A stretch of DNA of 17,794 bases from JAPKZH01 sp964537875 (GTDB taxonomy: Bacteria > Acidobacteriota > Aminicenantia > Aminicenantales > UBA4085), in assembly GCA_964537875.1 (NCBI GenBank), contig CAZIDN010000070.1, positions 1 through 17,794 of the forward strand, written 5' to 3'. Of this stretch, positions 6,073-13,235 are shown piece by piece. The notes below the pieces were generated by a model. The model did not search any database, was not told the DNA's origin, and worked only from the letters and a program-made list of their open reading frames with translations. Position 1 is the first letter of the stretch; the number at the start of each line of letters is the position of its first letter. Position numbers and translations under genes: made by a program.

Positions 6073-8241
6073 CTATTTCAGGGCGGCTTTGACCCTTTCC
6101 GGAGTCATCGGAAGCTGATAGAGGCGCGCCCCGGTCGCATCAAAGATCGCGTTGGCCACAACGGCGCCCATGGTAATAATCGGCGGCTCGCCGCCTCCGG
6201 AGATTGCGACCTCGGGCGAATCCAACAAGACGGATTCGATCTTGGGCAGCCAGGAAAAGCGGGGAAGCTGGTAGGTGTCGAAATTGAGGTCCTTGACCTC
6301 CCTTCCCTTGAAATGGACCTCCTCCGTAAGGGCATAGCCAAGACCCATCGTGATGCAGCCTTCGATCTGCAGCTTGGCCCCCTCGGGATTGACCGCGATA
6401 CCCATGTCCTGGGCGCAGACGACCCGCTTGACCTGAACGGCTCCCGTCGCCTTGTCGACCGCGACTTCGGCCATGGTCGTCAGATAAGTCCCTTGGTAAT
6501 CGGCGCTGGCGACTCCCCACCCCCGTCCGCTCGGCGCTTTGGCCGGCGTCCAGCCAAATTTCTCCGCCGCGGCCTTGATGATCCTCTGCATCCTGGCGTT
6601 GTTGAGGTTCATCAGCCGGAATTCCACCGGGTCTATGCCCGCCTTCGCCGCCATGATATCGATCTGGGATTCGCGGGCGAACGTGTTCGAATTGCTTGCC
6701 GGCGCCCGCCAAGCGCCGACGCTAAAGGGATGGGCCGAAGGCGCGCCTCCGCCCCGGCCTCCGCCCCACTCTCCGCGGACAACGGTCCGATGGTGGGGGA
6801 TGTTATAAAACTGCTGGGAGCTTCGCTCACCGGCGAAAAGAACTTCATAATCCCAGAAAACGATCTGGCCGGAACTGGAAATCCCGGATTTGATCGTGAG
6901 GACCGCCGCCGGCCGGAACGTGTCATAGAAGAACTCATCGGCGCGGCTCCAGGCGACCTGGACGGGCTTGCCGGTCGTTTTCGATAAGCGCGCGGCCTGG
7001 CCGGCCTGGGTGTTTCTCGTTTTCCCGCCGAATCCTCCGCCGATGAACGGTGAGATGACGTGGACGTTCTGAGCGGAAATTCCCGCGGCCTGGGCAACTT
7101 CGTCCCTGACCCCGAAAGGCGCCTGGGACGACGCCCAGGCCGTCGCCTTGTCCCCTTCGACACTGACCAGCGCGGTATGGGTTTCTATCGTGGCGTGGGC
7201 GACATAGCTGTTCAAGTAGGTCTCGTCAAAACTGACCGCGGCCAGTTTGGCCCCCTCTTCAAGGTTTCCGCCCTGGGCCACGGTCCGTCCCTCCGGCGCC
7301 GCTTTGATCAAATGGTCAAAAATGTTCTTATCATCGAGGGTCGCATCGGGCAGGTCATATTGCGCCTTGATCAGCGTCAGGGCCCGTTCCGCCTCATCGG
7401 GGAATTCATGAAGGACAGCGATGAGATCCCCGTCCCGAATAACCCGGGCCCCGCTGATTTTTTCGGCCGCAGATGTGTCCAGGTCCTTGAGTTTCGCGCC
7501 GTGGGCCGGCGGTCGCAGGATCTTCGCGTAAAGCATGCCCGGAAGGCGAAGGTCGCCGGCATAATGGGCTTCGCCCGTGACTTTCTTCAAGGCATCCCGC
7601 CGAGGTTGAGGTTGGCCCATGACCTTAAGCTCGGCAGGCGTCTTCAAGGCGGGTTTTTGGGCAAGATGCCTCTCGATCTTTTTGCCTTGGGCCAGCTCGG
7701 CGTATGTCGTCCGTGCTTGAGGCCGTGTCTTATCAAAGATGACGCCGTCTTTGGCTTGCAGACGTTCGATAGGGACCTTTAGCTTTTCGGCCGCCAGCTC
7801 CTTGAGCACTTCCCTCGCCTCGGCGGCGGCTCCCCGGAGTGCGGGCCCGAAAGAACGGATCGTCTGCGAGCCGAACGTCCCCGCGTCCCAAGGGCAGAGG
7901 TCGGTGTCGCCTAAAACAATATCGACCGACGACAGGGGAACCTCGAGCTCTTCGGCCAGCATCTGGGGCAGGGCGGTGATGGCGCCTTGCCCCTGCTCGA
8001 TCTTGCCCGTGTAGCAGGTCACCCGGCCGTCCTCGCCGATCCTCAAAAAGGCGTTGAAATCGGTGGGAAGTCCCGGACGCGCCGCTTGAGACCGCGCCGG
8101 CTCCTGAAAGGCCAGCTCTTCTCCGTAGCTGACGAAGATGACGATCCCTCCGCCGACGACCTTCAAAAATTCCCGGCGGCTCAGCGAGGAAGCGGCGCCT
8201 GCTTTATCAATAACGATATCCGGATGGACGTCTTTTTTCAT
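6073..8241 (-). CDS. Xanthine dehydrogenase family molybdopterin-binding subunit (IorB/aldehyde oxidase type), Tat-exported
   Basis: The 722-residue molybdenum-cofactor subunit of a molybdenum hydroxylase, which inserts water-derived oxygen into an aldehyde or N-heterocycle. A twin-arginine signal (SRREFLK, residues 21-27, then a hydrophobic stretch) indicates folded export to the periplasm. The a/b-hammerhead domain begins near VTGEAHYAGDLRLPGMLYAKI. Cofactor segments include IGGGFGGKTR, GAWRAPASNSN and GGGEPP, whose Glu (about residue 685) is the predicted catalytic base. The single-gene large subunit with a Tat signal and no FAD partner is the isoquinoline 1-oxidoreductase pattern. The substrate is not deducible. 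I start at 8241 because GGAGG lies 10 bases upstream and the ATG overlaps the small-subunit stop (ATGA). The longer frame to 8313 lies inside the preceding gene. Confidence 0.87.
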   Translation of the reverse strand: MKKDVHPDIVIDKAGAASSLSRREFLKVVGGGIVIFVSYGEELAFQEPARSQAARPGLPTDFNAFLRIGEDGRVTCYTGKIEQGQGAITALPQMLAEELEVPLSSVDIVLGDTDLCPWDAGTFGSQTIRSFGPALRGAAAEAREVLKELAAEKLKVPIERLQAKDGVIFDKTRPQARTTYAELAQGKKIERHLAQKPALKTPAELKVMGQPQPRRDALKKVTGEAHYAGDLRLPGMLYAKILRPPAHGAKLKDLDTSAAEKISGARVIRDGDLIAVLHEFPDEAERALTLIKAQYDLPDATLDDKNIFDHLIKAAPEGRTVAQGGNLEEGAKLAAVSFDETYLNSYVAHATIETHTALVSVEGDKATAWASSQAPFGVRDEVAQAAGISAQNVHVISPFIGGGFGGKTRNTQAGQAARLSKTTGKPVQVAWSRADEFFYDTFRPAAVLTIKSGISSSGQIVFWDYEVLFAGERSSQQFYNIPHHRTVVRGEWGGGRGGGAPSAHPFSVGAWRAPASNSNTFARESQIDIMAAKAGIDPVEFRLMNLNNARMQRIIKAAAEKFGWTPAKAPSGRGWGVASADYQGTYLTTMAEVAVDKATGAVQVKRVVCAQDMGIAVNPEGAKLQIEGCITMGLGYALTEEVHFKGREVKDLNFDTYQLPRFSWLPKIESVLLDSPEVAISGGGEPPIITMGAVVANAIFDATGARLYQLPMTPERVKAALK

Positions 8242-8720
8242 CTCTTTACCCCTCCTTTCATCCCCTGGGCGGCCGTCTGGATGGCCTGGAGGACGCGGGT
8301 ATGGGACCCGCATCGGCAGAGATTATCCTCCATGCCGTCGATGATTTGTTTGAGGGTCGGCCGGGGATTTTTGATCAACATGGCATACGCCGTCAGGATC
8401 ATGCCGGATGTGCAAAATCCGCATTGCATGGCGTCGTGCTTGACGAAGGCCTGCTGGAGGGGGTGGAGGGCTCCATCTTTGGCCAATCCCTCGATCGTGA
8501 TCAGGTCTTTGCCTTTGACATTTTTAACGGGCAGCTGACAGGACTGGACGGCCTCATTATTCACGAGAACCGTGCAGGCTCCGCAAAAGCCCTCGCCGCA
8601 GCTGTACTTGGCACCGGTCAGGCCGAGGTCGGTCCGCAGCACCCATAAAAGCATGCGGTCGCTGTCGACAGCCAGCTTGGTCGGCTTCCCGTTCAGCCTA
8701 AATTGGATTGTTTCTTTCAT
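8238..8720 (-). CDS. (2Fe-2S)-binding subunit of the molybdenum hydroxylase
   Basis: A 160-residue electron-transfer subunit. The N-terminal plant-type ferredoxin domain has C41-x4-C46-x2-C49-x11-C61 (CGEGFCGAC and SC). The C-terminal helical domain has C100-x2-C103 and C135-x-C137 (QCGFC and CRCG), the second 2Fe-2S centre that lies next to the molybdopterin. All eight cysteines are present and the length is typical. It has no signal sequence and is expected to be carried out with the Tat-bearing large subunit. The start at 8720 is favoured by GGGAGAG about 7 bases upstream and by homologous N-termini (short residues then I-x-F-x-L-N-G). The frame extends to 8825, but that part crosses the promoter region. 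It is translationally coupled to the large subunit. Confidence 0.9.
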   Translation of the reverse strand: MKETIQFRLNGKPTKLAVDSDRMLLWVLRTDLGLTGAKYSCGEGFCGACTVLVNNEAVQSCQLPVKNVKGKDLITIEGLAKDGALHPLQQAFVKHDAMQCGFCTSGMILTAYAMLIKNPRPTLKQIIDGMEDNLCRCGSHTRVLQAIQTAAQGMKGGVKR

Positions 8721-8817
8721 CGTGCGCTCTCCCTTTCCGAGCGAATAAAAATTCCGAGAGAAGGATCTTCTTTTGGGAATGAAGTCCCTCTCCCTAAATA
8801 TTTTCCTATCCGTAAAA

Positions 8818-8844
8818 CTTATCACAAGGTTTTGCAGATGTCAA
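8818..8844 (-). promoter_or_regulatory. Candidate promoter of the hydroxylase operon
   Basis: Minus strand: TTGACA (8844-8839) and an extended -10 TGT-GATAAG (-10 hexamer 8823-8818) with a 15-base spacer. The short spacer lowers confidence. The leader to the ATG at 8720 would be about 90 bases. Confidence 0.4.
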
Positions 8845-8871
8845 AACGAGCGAAGGATCTTGCCTGAACAT

Positions 8872-8900
8872 TTGACAAAACGCCTTCAAAAACGCATATT
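8872..8900 (+). promoter_or_regulatory. Promoter of the small lipoprotein gene
   Basis: TTGACA (8872-8877, perfect), a 17-base spacer and CATATT (8895-8900, 4 of 6). The predicted start is near 8907, giving a leader of about 93 bases. A hairpin, AGAGAA (8902-8907) with TTCTCT (8917-8922), lies at the 5' end of the leader. It is divergent from the hydroxylase promoter, with the two TTGACA boxes 27 bases apart. Confidence 0.5.
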
Positions 8901-8999
8901 TAGAGAAAGGGAAATATTCTCTGAACGGGCTGCCGGACGCGCGGGCCTGAACTCAGCCGGCTGTTCGGCGGCTTCATTGTCCCTCAGGAGGGGGCTGCC

Positions 9000-9452
9000 A
9001 TGAAATGGAAAGCGTTGGCATTATTCCTGAGCTTGGTTTTTCTTTTGTCCTGTGCGACATCCGACGCCGCCAAGCAGGTGAAAATCTATCAAGACAACAT
9101 GCCGCTTCTGGTTGGCAAGGACGCGGAGGAAGTGACGAAAACGATTGCCTATTCCTGGAAATTTGGCCTCCTTGACCGATGGGAAGCCGTCGACCCCAGC
9201 CTTGAGGCGGTCATCAAAAATAATTTCCAGAAGCGCGGTTTTTCCAAGCAGGAAGCCCAGGACATCTTCGCGCCCAAGGGAGCCTATAAGGTTATGCTTT
9301 TTCAAAAGCCTTTGGGCCGGGAGGAAGCGACTACGGAAGTCCAGATGAACATGTCCCTGCGCGGCATGGGCCAAAAAAATATCGCCCAAGAGCTCGCCTA
9401 CATTCGGGTGGTCTTCAGGGATAACAAGCTCGTCCACCAAAGGGTATGGTGA
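9000..9452 (+). CDS. Small hypothetical lipoprotein
   Basis: A 150-residue protein of unknown function. It opens with a lipoprotein signal peptide: MKWK, hydrophobic residues 5-16, and lipobox LLSC with Cys18 as the acylated residue. The mature part is a mixed alpha/beta domain of about 130 residues with no cysteine or metal motif I recognise. It contains LLVGKDAEEVTKTIAYSWKFGLLDRWEAVDPS and a C-terminal AYIRVVFRDNKLVHQRVW. The latter resembles the last strand of small beta-rich lipoprotein domains such as BamE/SmpA (F-x-D/N-x-K-L-V), but this is only a shape similarity. CAGGAGG precedes the ATG by 7-8 bases. It is monocistronic: a promoter at 8872 drives it and the frr gene converges on it 19 bases downstream. 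Confidence 0.7.
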   Translation: MKWKALALFLSLVFLLSCATSDAAKQVKIYQDNMPLLVGKDAEEVTKTIAYSWKFGLLDRWEAVDPSLEAVIKNNFQKRGFSKQEAQDIFAPKGAYKVMLFQKPLGREEATTEVQMNMSLRGMGQKNIAQELAYIRVVFRDNKLVHQRVW

Positions 9453-9471
9453 AAGGCATACCCCGAGCCTT
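9453..9471. terminator. Hairpin between convergent lipoprotein and frr genes
   Basis: AAGGC (9453-9457) pairs with GCCTT (9467-9471) around a 9-base loop and fills the whole gap between the two stop codons. Neither side has a T run, so its strength as a terminator is doubtful. Confidence 0.3.
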
Positions 9472-10029
9472 CTAGATCTGCATGATCTCTTTTTCTTTGA
9501 CCGCGGCGGCGTCCTCGATCTTTTTGGTATAGTCGTCGGTGATTTTCTGGAGCTCGTCCAAGCCTTTGAACTTGTCGTCCTCGCTGATCTCTTTCTCTTT
9601 TTCGAGCTCCTCGATGAATTCCTTGCTCTCCCGCCGCATGTTGCGGAGGGCGGTTTTCTCGTCCTCGAGCATCTTTTTGACTTTCTTCACGATCTCCCGC
9701 CGCCGTTCCTCATCCAGGGGCGGGATGGGGATTTTCAGGACTTTGCCGTCGTTGATGGGGTTCAGGCCCAGGTCGGCGGCCTTGACGGCCTTATCGATGG
9801 CTTCCAACAGCGACGTGTCGTAGGGCTGGACCGTGATCAGGCTCGGGTCGGGCACGCCGATCTTGGCCATCTGGTTGACCGGCGTCAGGACGCCGTAATA
9901 CTCGACTTTGATATCCTCAAAAATGCTGAGGTTGGCCCGTCCCGTCCGGAGCTTGCCGAGGTCTTTCCGGAAGTGCTCCAGAGATGTTTTCATCCTCTTT
10001 TCGAGATCCTTTAAAACATCTTTGACCAT
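9472..10029 (-). CDS. frr: Ribosome recycling factor
   Basis: RRF splits the post-termination ribosome together with EF-G. The 185-residue product has the full family layout. A helical domain I contains EKRMKTSLEHFRKDLGKLRTGRA. The beta domain II contains YYGVLTPVNQMAKIGVPDPSLITVQPYD. Domain I resumes with GLNPINDGKVLKIPIPPLDEERRREIVKKVKKM, ending in charged helices. Length matches the E. coli protein. GGGGGTG precedes the ATG at 10029. It is the last gene of the rplM-rpsI-rpsB-tsf-pyrH-frr operon, 81 bases after pyrH, the widest gap in that operon, which holds a perfect 16-base palindrome. Confidence 0.96.
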   Translation of the reverse strand: MVKDVLKDLEKRMKTSLEHFRKDLGKLRTGRANLSIFEDIKVEYYGVLTPVNQMAKIGVPDPSLITVQPYDTSLLEAIDKAVKAADLGLNPINDGKVLKIPIPPLDEERRREIVKKVKKMLEDEKTALRNMRRESKEFIEELEKEKEISEDDKFKGLDELQKITDDYTKKIEDAAAVKEKEIMQI

Positions 10030-10053
10030 CGTTCACCCCCAGAATTCAATGTG

Positions 10054-10069
10054 TTGCGGCCGGCCGCAA
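10054..10069. repeat. Perfect 16-base palindrome in the pyrH-frr spacer
   Basis: TTGCGGCCGGCCGCAA is its own reverse complement, lying 24 bases before the frr start. It has no loop, so in RNA it would form a short stem only by opening central pairs. It could be a protein site, an RNA-processing site or chance. Confidence 0.5.
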
Positions 10070-10110
10070 GAGGAGGTCGCTTTGTCGCATAGCTCCACGC
10101 CCGGGCAGGC

Positions 10111-10830
10111 CTAATAGACTTTGGTGCCGATGTCCTCGCCCAGGACCGCCCGCTTGATATTGCCGCGCTTCCTCAAGTTGAAGACGATGATGGGCAGGTC
10201 GTTTTCCTTGCAGAGCGAGATCGCCGTCGTGTCCATGACCTTCAGGCCGCGCTTGATGACGTCCATGTAGCGGATGGAACGGAATTTCTTGGCGGTCTTG
10301 TCCGTCATCGGGTCGTCCGTGTAAATGCCCTCTACCTTGGTCGCCTTGAGGATGACTTGGGCCTTGATTTCCAGGGCCCGCAAAGCCGCCGCCGTGTCGG
10401 TCGTAAAATAGGGATTGCCGGTGCCCGCGCTGAAAATGACGATCCGGCCTTTTTCCAGGTGGCGGACGACGCGTCTCCGGATAAACGGCTCGGCCAAGGC
10501 TTTGACCTCGATGGCCGAGATATGACGGGTGAGCACACCGGCTCTTTCCAGCGCGTCCTGGAGGGCGATGCCGTTGATGATGGTCGCCAAGAGCCCCATC
10601 TGGTCGGCCGAAACACGATCCACTCCTTCGGCCGTGCCCCGATAGCCGCGGAAGATGTTGCCGCCGCCGATGACGATGCCGATCTGGACGCCCAGGTCGT
10701 AAACGTCCTTGATCTCCTGGCAGATGGCCGCCGTGGTTTTAAAATCGATCCCGTATTGAAGCCTGCCCAGGAGGGATTCGCCCGAGAGCTTCAGCAGGAT
10801 CCTTTTGTAGACTGGCTTGGGGGCGGGCAT
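10111..10830 (-). CDS. pyrH: Uridylate (UMP) kinase
   Basis: Phosphorylates UMP to UDP in pyrimidine nucleotide synthesis. It is a 239-residue member of the amino-acid kinase fold and works as a hexamer. Motifs seen: RILLKLSGESL near the N-terminus (phosphate binding), IVIGGGNIFRG, VSADQMGLLATIINGIAL (UMP site), FSAGTGNPYFTTDTAAALRA (UMP phosphate and catalytic Asp) and ILKATKVEGIYTDDPMTD (ATP site). Length and motif spacing match bacterial PyrH. The ATG at 10830 starts 12 bases after the tsf stop and has only a weak ribosome binding site, so translation may be coupled to tsf. Confidence 0.97.
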   Translation of the reverse strand: MPAPKPVYKRILLKLSGESLLGRLQYGIDFKTTAAICQEIKDVYDLGVQIGIVIGGGNIFRGYRGTAEGVDRVSADQMGLLATIINGIALQDALERAGVLTRHISAIEVKALAEPFIRRRVVRHLEKGRIVIFSAGTGNPYFTTDTAAALRALEIKAQVILKATKVEGIYTDDPMTDKTAKKFRSIRYMDVIKRGLKVMDTTAISLCKENDLPIIVFNLRKRGNIKRAVLGEDIGTKVY

Positions 10831-10842
10831 GGGCTTATCGGC

Positions 10843-11436
10843 CTACTTTCCTATCTCAAACCGGGCGAACCGGCTGACTCTCGTATTCTCTTTGAACTTA
10901 GCGATGAAGGCCGCCAGGAGGTCCTTGATGCGCGTCTTATCATCCTTGATGAACGGCTGTTCGAGCAGGCAGACTTCCTCGTAGAACTTGGCCAGCTTGC
11001 CCTCGACGATCTTCTCCACGATCTGAGGCGGCTTCTTGGAATCCTTGAACTGCTCGCGGATGATGTCCTTCTCCTTCTCCAGCTCGTCCGCCGGCACGTC
11101 CGCGGGAGCGATATACTTGGGCCGGGCCGCCGCGATGTGCATAGCGATATTTTTCAGGAGGTCCTTGAACTCCTCGTTGCGGGCGACGAAGTCCGATTCA
11201 CAGTTGACTTCGACCAGCACGCCGATCTTTCCGTTCATATGGATATAGGACCCGACCATCCCCTCGGAGGTCTCCCGATGGGCCTTGTCCTTGGCCCGGG
11301 CATGTCCTTTTTTCCGCAGGATCTCGATGGCTTTTTCGGCATCCCCCGCGGCCTCTTCAAGGGCCTTCTTGCATTCCATCATACCGATCCCTGTCCGTTC
11401 GCGCAGCTCTTTGACCTGTTCCACTGTGATGTCCAT
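10843..11436 (-). CDS. tsf: Translation elongation factor Ts, short form
   Basis: The guanine-nucleotide exchange factor for EF-Tu. The N-terminal UBA-like domain includes VKELRERTGIGMMECKKALEEAAGDAEKAIEILRKKG, with the conserved T-G-x-G-M-M-x-C-K-K-A-L motif. The core has GKIGVLVEVNCESDFVARNEEF, with the family's N-C-E-T/S-D-F-V-A signature that contacts EF-Tu. At 197 residues it is the short type, as in Thermus; E. coli EF-Ts is 283 and carries a second core subdomain. GGAGAG precedes the ATG by about 5 bases. It lies 36 bases after rpsB. Confidence 0.96.
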   Translation of the reverse strand: MDITVEQVKELRERTGIGMMECKKALEEAAGDAEKAIEILRKKGHARAKDKAHRETSEGMVGSYIHMNGKIGVLVEVNCESDFVARNEEFKDLLKNIAMHIAAARPKYIAPADVPADELEKEKDIIREQFKDSKKPPQIVEKIVEGKLAKFYEEVCLLEQPFIKDDKTRIKDLLAAFIAKFKENTRVSRFARFEIGK

Positions 11437-11472
11437 GTTCTCTCCTTCGTTTATCCCGAATCAGGAATGAAT

Positions 11473-12267
11473 TCAGCCCGTCTCCCGCCTTCCGCCGCCC
11501 TTGCCGGCGGTTTCGGGCTTGCTCGTCTCGGAAGGCGCTTCTTCCGTTTTCTTGTCCTGAAGCATACTTTTTTCGATCCGGCTCTTTTTGCCCTCGATGA
11601 TCGCGTCCGCCACTTTCGAGGTGAAGAGCTCGATGGCCCGGACCGCATCGTCGTTCCCGGGAATCGGGTAGTGAATATTGTCCGGATTGCCGTTGGTGTC
11701 GACCACGGCCACGATGGGCAGATTCATCTTCTGGGCCTCGGAAATGGCGATCTCCTCGTTCGAGGAATCGATGACAAAGAGCGCTCCAGGGACGCCGGTC
11801 ATGGTCTTGATGCCCCCCAGGTTTTTGGAGAGCTTCCGGTAGACCTTCTCCATTTTCGACTGCTCTTTTTTGGACAGAAGGTCCCATCGGCCGTCGTCCC
11901 TCATCTCTTCCATCTCGACAAGCTTATCGATGCTGCCGCGGATCACCTTAAAATTCGTCAGAAGCCCGCCCAGCCAGCGCTGGTTGACATAGCTGGATTC
12001 ACATTTGGCCGCCGCGTCCTTGACGATATCCTGGGCCTGTTTCTTGGTGCCGACAAACAGGACGGACTTTCCGTTCTCGGAGACGTTTTTGACGAACTGC
12101 AGGGCTTCCTTAAAAACCTTTATGGTTTTTTGCAGGTCGATGATATAGATCCCGTTTCTCTGGCCGTAGATATATTCCTTCATCTTCGGGTTCCAGCGTT
12201 TAGTCTGGTGGCCAAAATGAACGCCGGCTTCTAAGAGTTCCTTCATTGTTACTGAGACCAAGGGCAT
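11473..12267 (-). CDS. rpsB: 30S ribosomal protein S2 (uS2)
   Basis: A component of the small ribosomal subunit near S1. The 264-residue product contains the S2 hallmarks: MKELLEAGVHFGHQTKRWNPKM, YIIDLQKT, RWLGGLLTNFK, PGALFVIDSSNEEIAISEAQKMNLPIVAVVDTNGNPD and IPGNDDAVRAI. A low-complexity, charged C-terminal tail (about 35 residues after KSRIEKSML) extends past the core. Start choice is uncertain. The ATG at 12267 matches the usual N-terminus (M-x-x-V-S-x-x-x-L-L-x-A-G), but its GGAGG lies only 1 base upstream. A GTG at 12279 is in frame but lacks a Shine-Dalgarno. This odd spacing may limit initiation or make it depend on coupling to rpsI, which ends 13 bases upstream. Confidence 0.95.
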   Translation of the reverse strand: MPLVSVTMKELLEAGVHFGHQTKRWNPKMKEYIYGQRNGIYIIDLQKTIKVFKEALQFVKNVSENGKSVLFVGTKKQAQDIVKDAAAKCESSYVNQRWLGGLLTNFKVIRGSIDKLVEMEEMRDDGRWDLLSKKEQSKMEKVYRKLSKNLGGIKTMTGVPGALFVIDSSNEEIAISEAQKMNLPIVAVVDTNGNPDNIHYPIPGNDDAVRAIELFTSKVADAIIEGKKSRIEKSMLQDKKTEEAPSETSKPETAGKGGGRRETG

Positions 12268-12280
12268 TCCTCCGTTCACG

Positions 12281-12685
12281 TTACCGTTTATGATATTGGG
12301 GAGCTTTGCGGGCGCCCAGCAAGCCGTATTTTTTCCGCTCTTTGATGCGGGCGTCCCGGGTCAATAGGCCGGCCGATTTCAAGGTCGGCCTGAGCTCCCT
12401 GTTGAACTCGACCAGGGCCCTGGCGATTCCCAGCCGGATGGCTTCGGACTGGGCTCTGACGCCACCGCCCTCGACGCGCAAGAAGATGTCGAACTTGCTC
12501 TCGGTCTCGGTCAGCATCAACGGCTGCCGGACGGTCAGCTTGTAGGAATCCAGATAAAAATAATCGGCAAAGGGGCGCGTCTTTTTATTGACGAGCAGAG
12601 TGATTTCGCCTTTTCCGGACCGGAGAAAGACCCGGGCCACGGATGTCTTGCGTTTTCCTGTTCCGTAGTACTGGATTAGACTCAA
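12281..12685 (-). CDS. rpsI: 30S ribosomal protein S9 (uS9)
   Basis: A small-subunit protein whose C-terminal tail reaches the P-site tRNA. The 134-residue product begins with QYYGTGKRKTSVARVFL after four residues. It contains LRVEGGGVRAQSEAIRLGIARAL and LKSAGLLTRDARIKERKKYGLLGARKAPQYHKR, the family's basic tail with its terminal K-R. The start codon is TTG (12685-12683). It is supported by AGGAGGAG 5 bases upstream, which overlaps the rplM stop codon, and by agreement with homologous N-termini; no in-frame ATG or GTG fits. It lies 9 bases after rplM, the usual pairing. Confidence 0.96.
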   Translation of the reverse strand: MSLIQYYGTGKRKTSVARVFLRSGKGEITLLVNKKTRPFADYFYLDSYKLTVRQPLMLTETESKFDIFLRVEGGGVRAQSEAIRLGIARALVEFNRELRPTLKSAGLLTRDARIKERKKYGLLGARKAPQYHKR

Positions 12686-12694
12686 CAGCTCCTC

Positions 12695-13123
12695 CTAAAA
12701 CTTGTATTCCTGGGGATTCTGAGCCTGGTGCGGGTGTTCAGGGCCGCGGTACACTTTGAGCTTCTTGTAGACCGCGCGGCCGAGCTTGTTCTTGGGAATC
12801 ATTCCCCAAACCGCTTTTTTGATCACCTCTTCAGGCTTTTTGGCCAGGAGGTCCTGGAGGACGTCCGTTCTCAGCCCTCCCGGATATTGAGAATGAGAAT
12901 AGTATTCTTTTTGGGCCAGCTTTTTGCCCGTGACACTCACCTTTTCGGCGTTGATCACAATGACAAAATCGCCCGTATCGAGAAAACTGGAAAATTGCGG
13001 CTTATTTTTTCCGCGGAGCAGGGTCGCCACTTCCGTGGCCAGTCTTCCCAGGATTCGGCCTTCGGCGTCGACTACCCACCATTTCTTCTCGATGTCATCC
13101 TTTTTTGGGACAAATGTCTTCAT
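12695..13123 (-). CDS. rplM: 50S ribosomal protein L13 (uL13)
   Basis: An early-assembling large-subunit protein. The 142-residue product (same length as E. coli L13) has MKTFVPKKDDIEKKWWVVDAEGRILGRLATEVA, FLDTGDFVIVINAEKVSVTGKK, PGGLRTD, KAVWGMIPKNKLGRAVYKKLKVY and a terminal GPEHPHQAQ. I start at 13123 because MKTF matches the family and GAGG lies 9 bases upstream. Frames from 13138 (TTG) or the ATG at 13129 would add 5 or 2 residues. It is the first gene of the translation operon, with a promoter at 13194-13222 and a leader hairpin at 13151-13184. In E. coli, L13 autoregulates rplM-rpsI through its leader; the same is possible here. Confidence 0.96.
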   Translation of the reverse strand: MKTFVPKKDDIEKKWWVVDAEGRILGRLATEVATLLRGKNKPQFSSFLDTGDFVIVINAEKVSVTGKKLAQKEYYSHSQYPGGLRTDVLQDLLAKKPEEVIKKAVWGMIPKNKLGRAVYKKLKVYRGPEHPHQAQNPQEYKF

Positions 13124-13150
13124 CCTCATAGACCTCAAAAATGATGAATT

Positions 13151-13184
13151 TTTAAACTTTCTCTATAATAAGTATAAGTTTAAA
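13151..13184 (-). promoter_or_regulatory. Leader hairpin of the rplM operon
   Basis: TTTAAACTT (13151-13159) and AAGTTTAAA (13176-13184) form a perfect 9-bp stem with a 16-base loop in an A/T-rich leader that contrasts with the surrounding DNA. It starts about 3 bases after the predicted transcription start (near 13187) and 28 bases before the start codon. It could protect the 5' end or be an L13 autoregulatory site; function is inferred. Confidence 0.5.
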
Positions 13185-13193
13185 TGATGCAAT

Positions 13194-13222
13194 AAGATAC
13201 TAAATATCGGCCGGAAAGTCAA
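13194..13222 (-). promoter_or_regulatory. Promoter of the rplM-frr translation operon
   Basis: Minus strand: -35 TTGACT (13222-13217, 5 of 6), a 17-base spacer and -10 TATCTT (13199-13194, 4 of 6). The leader to the ATG at 13123 is about 64 bases. Confidence 0.7.
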
Positions 13223-13235
13223 CTCGGAGGGGCAT

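Noticed and set aside
6313..8538. Several plus-strand frames (for example 6313-6987, 7060-7782, 7987-8538)
   Set aside because: All are antisense to the hydroxylase subunits, whose cofactor motifs are unambiguous; they show no domains of their own.
10357..12234. 625-codon open frame on the plus strand
   Set aside because: It runs antisense through pyrH, tsf and rpsB, whose reading is certain. Long antisense frames are common opposite highly biased ribosomal genes; no promoter, ribosome site or domain supports it.
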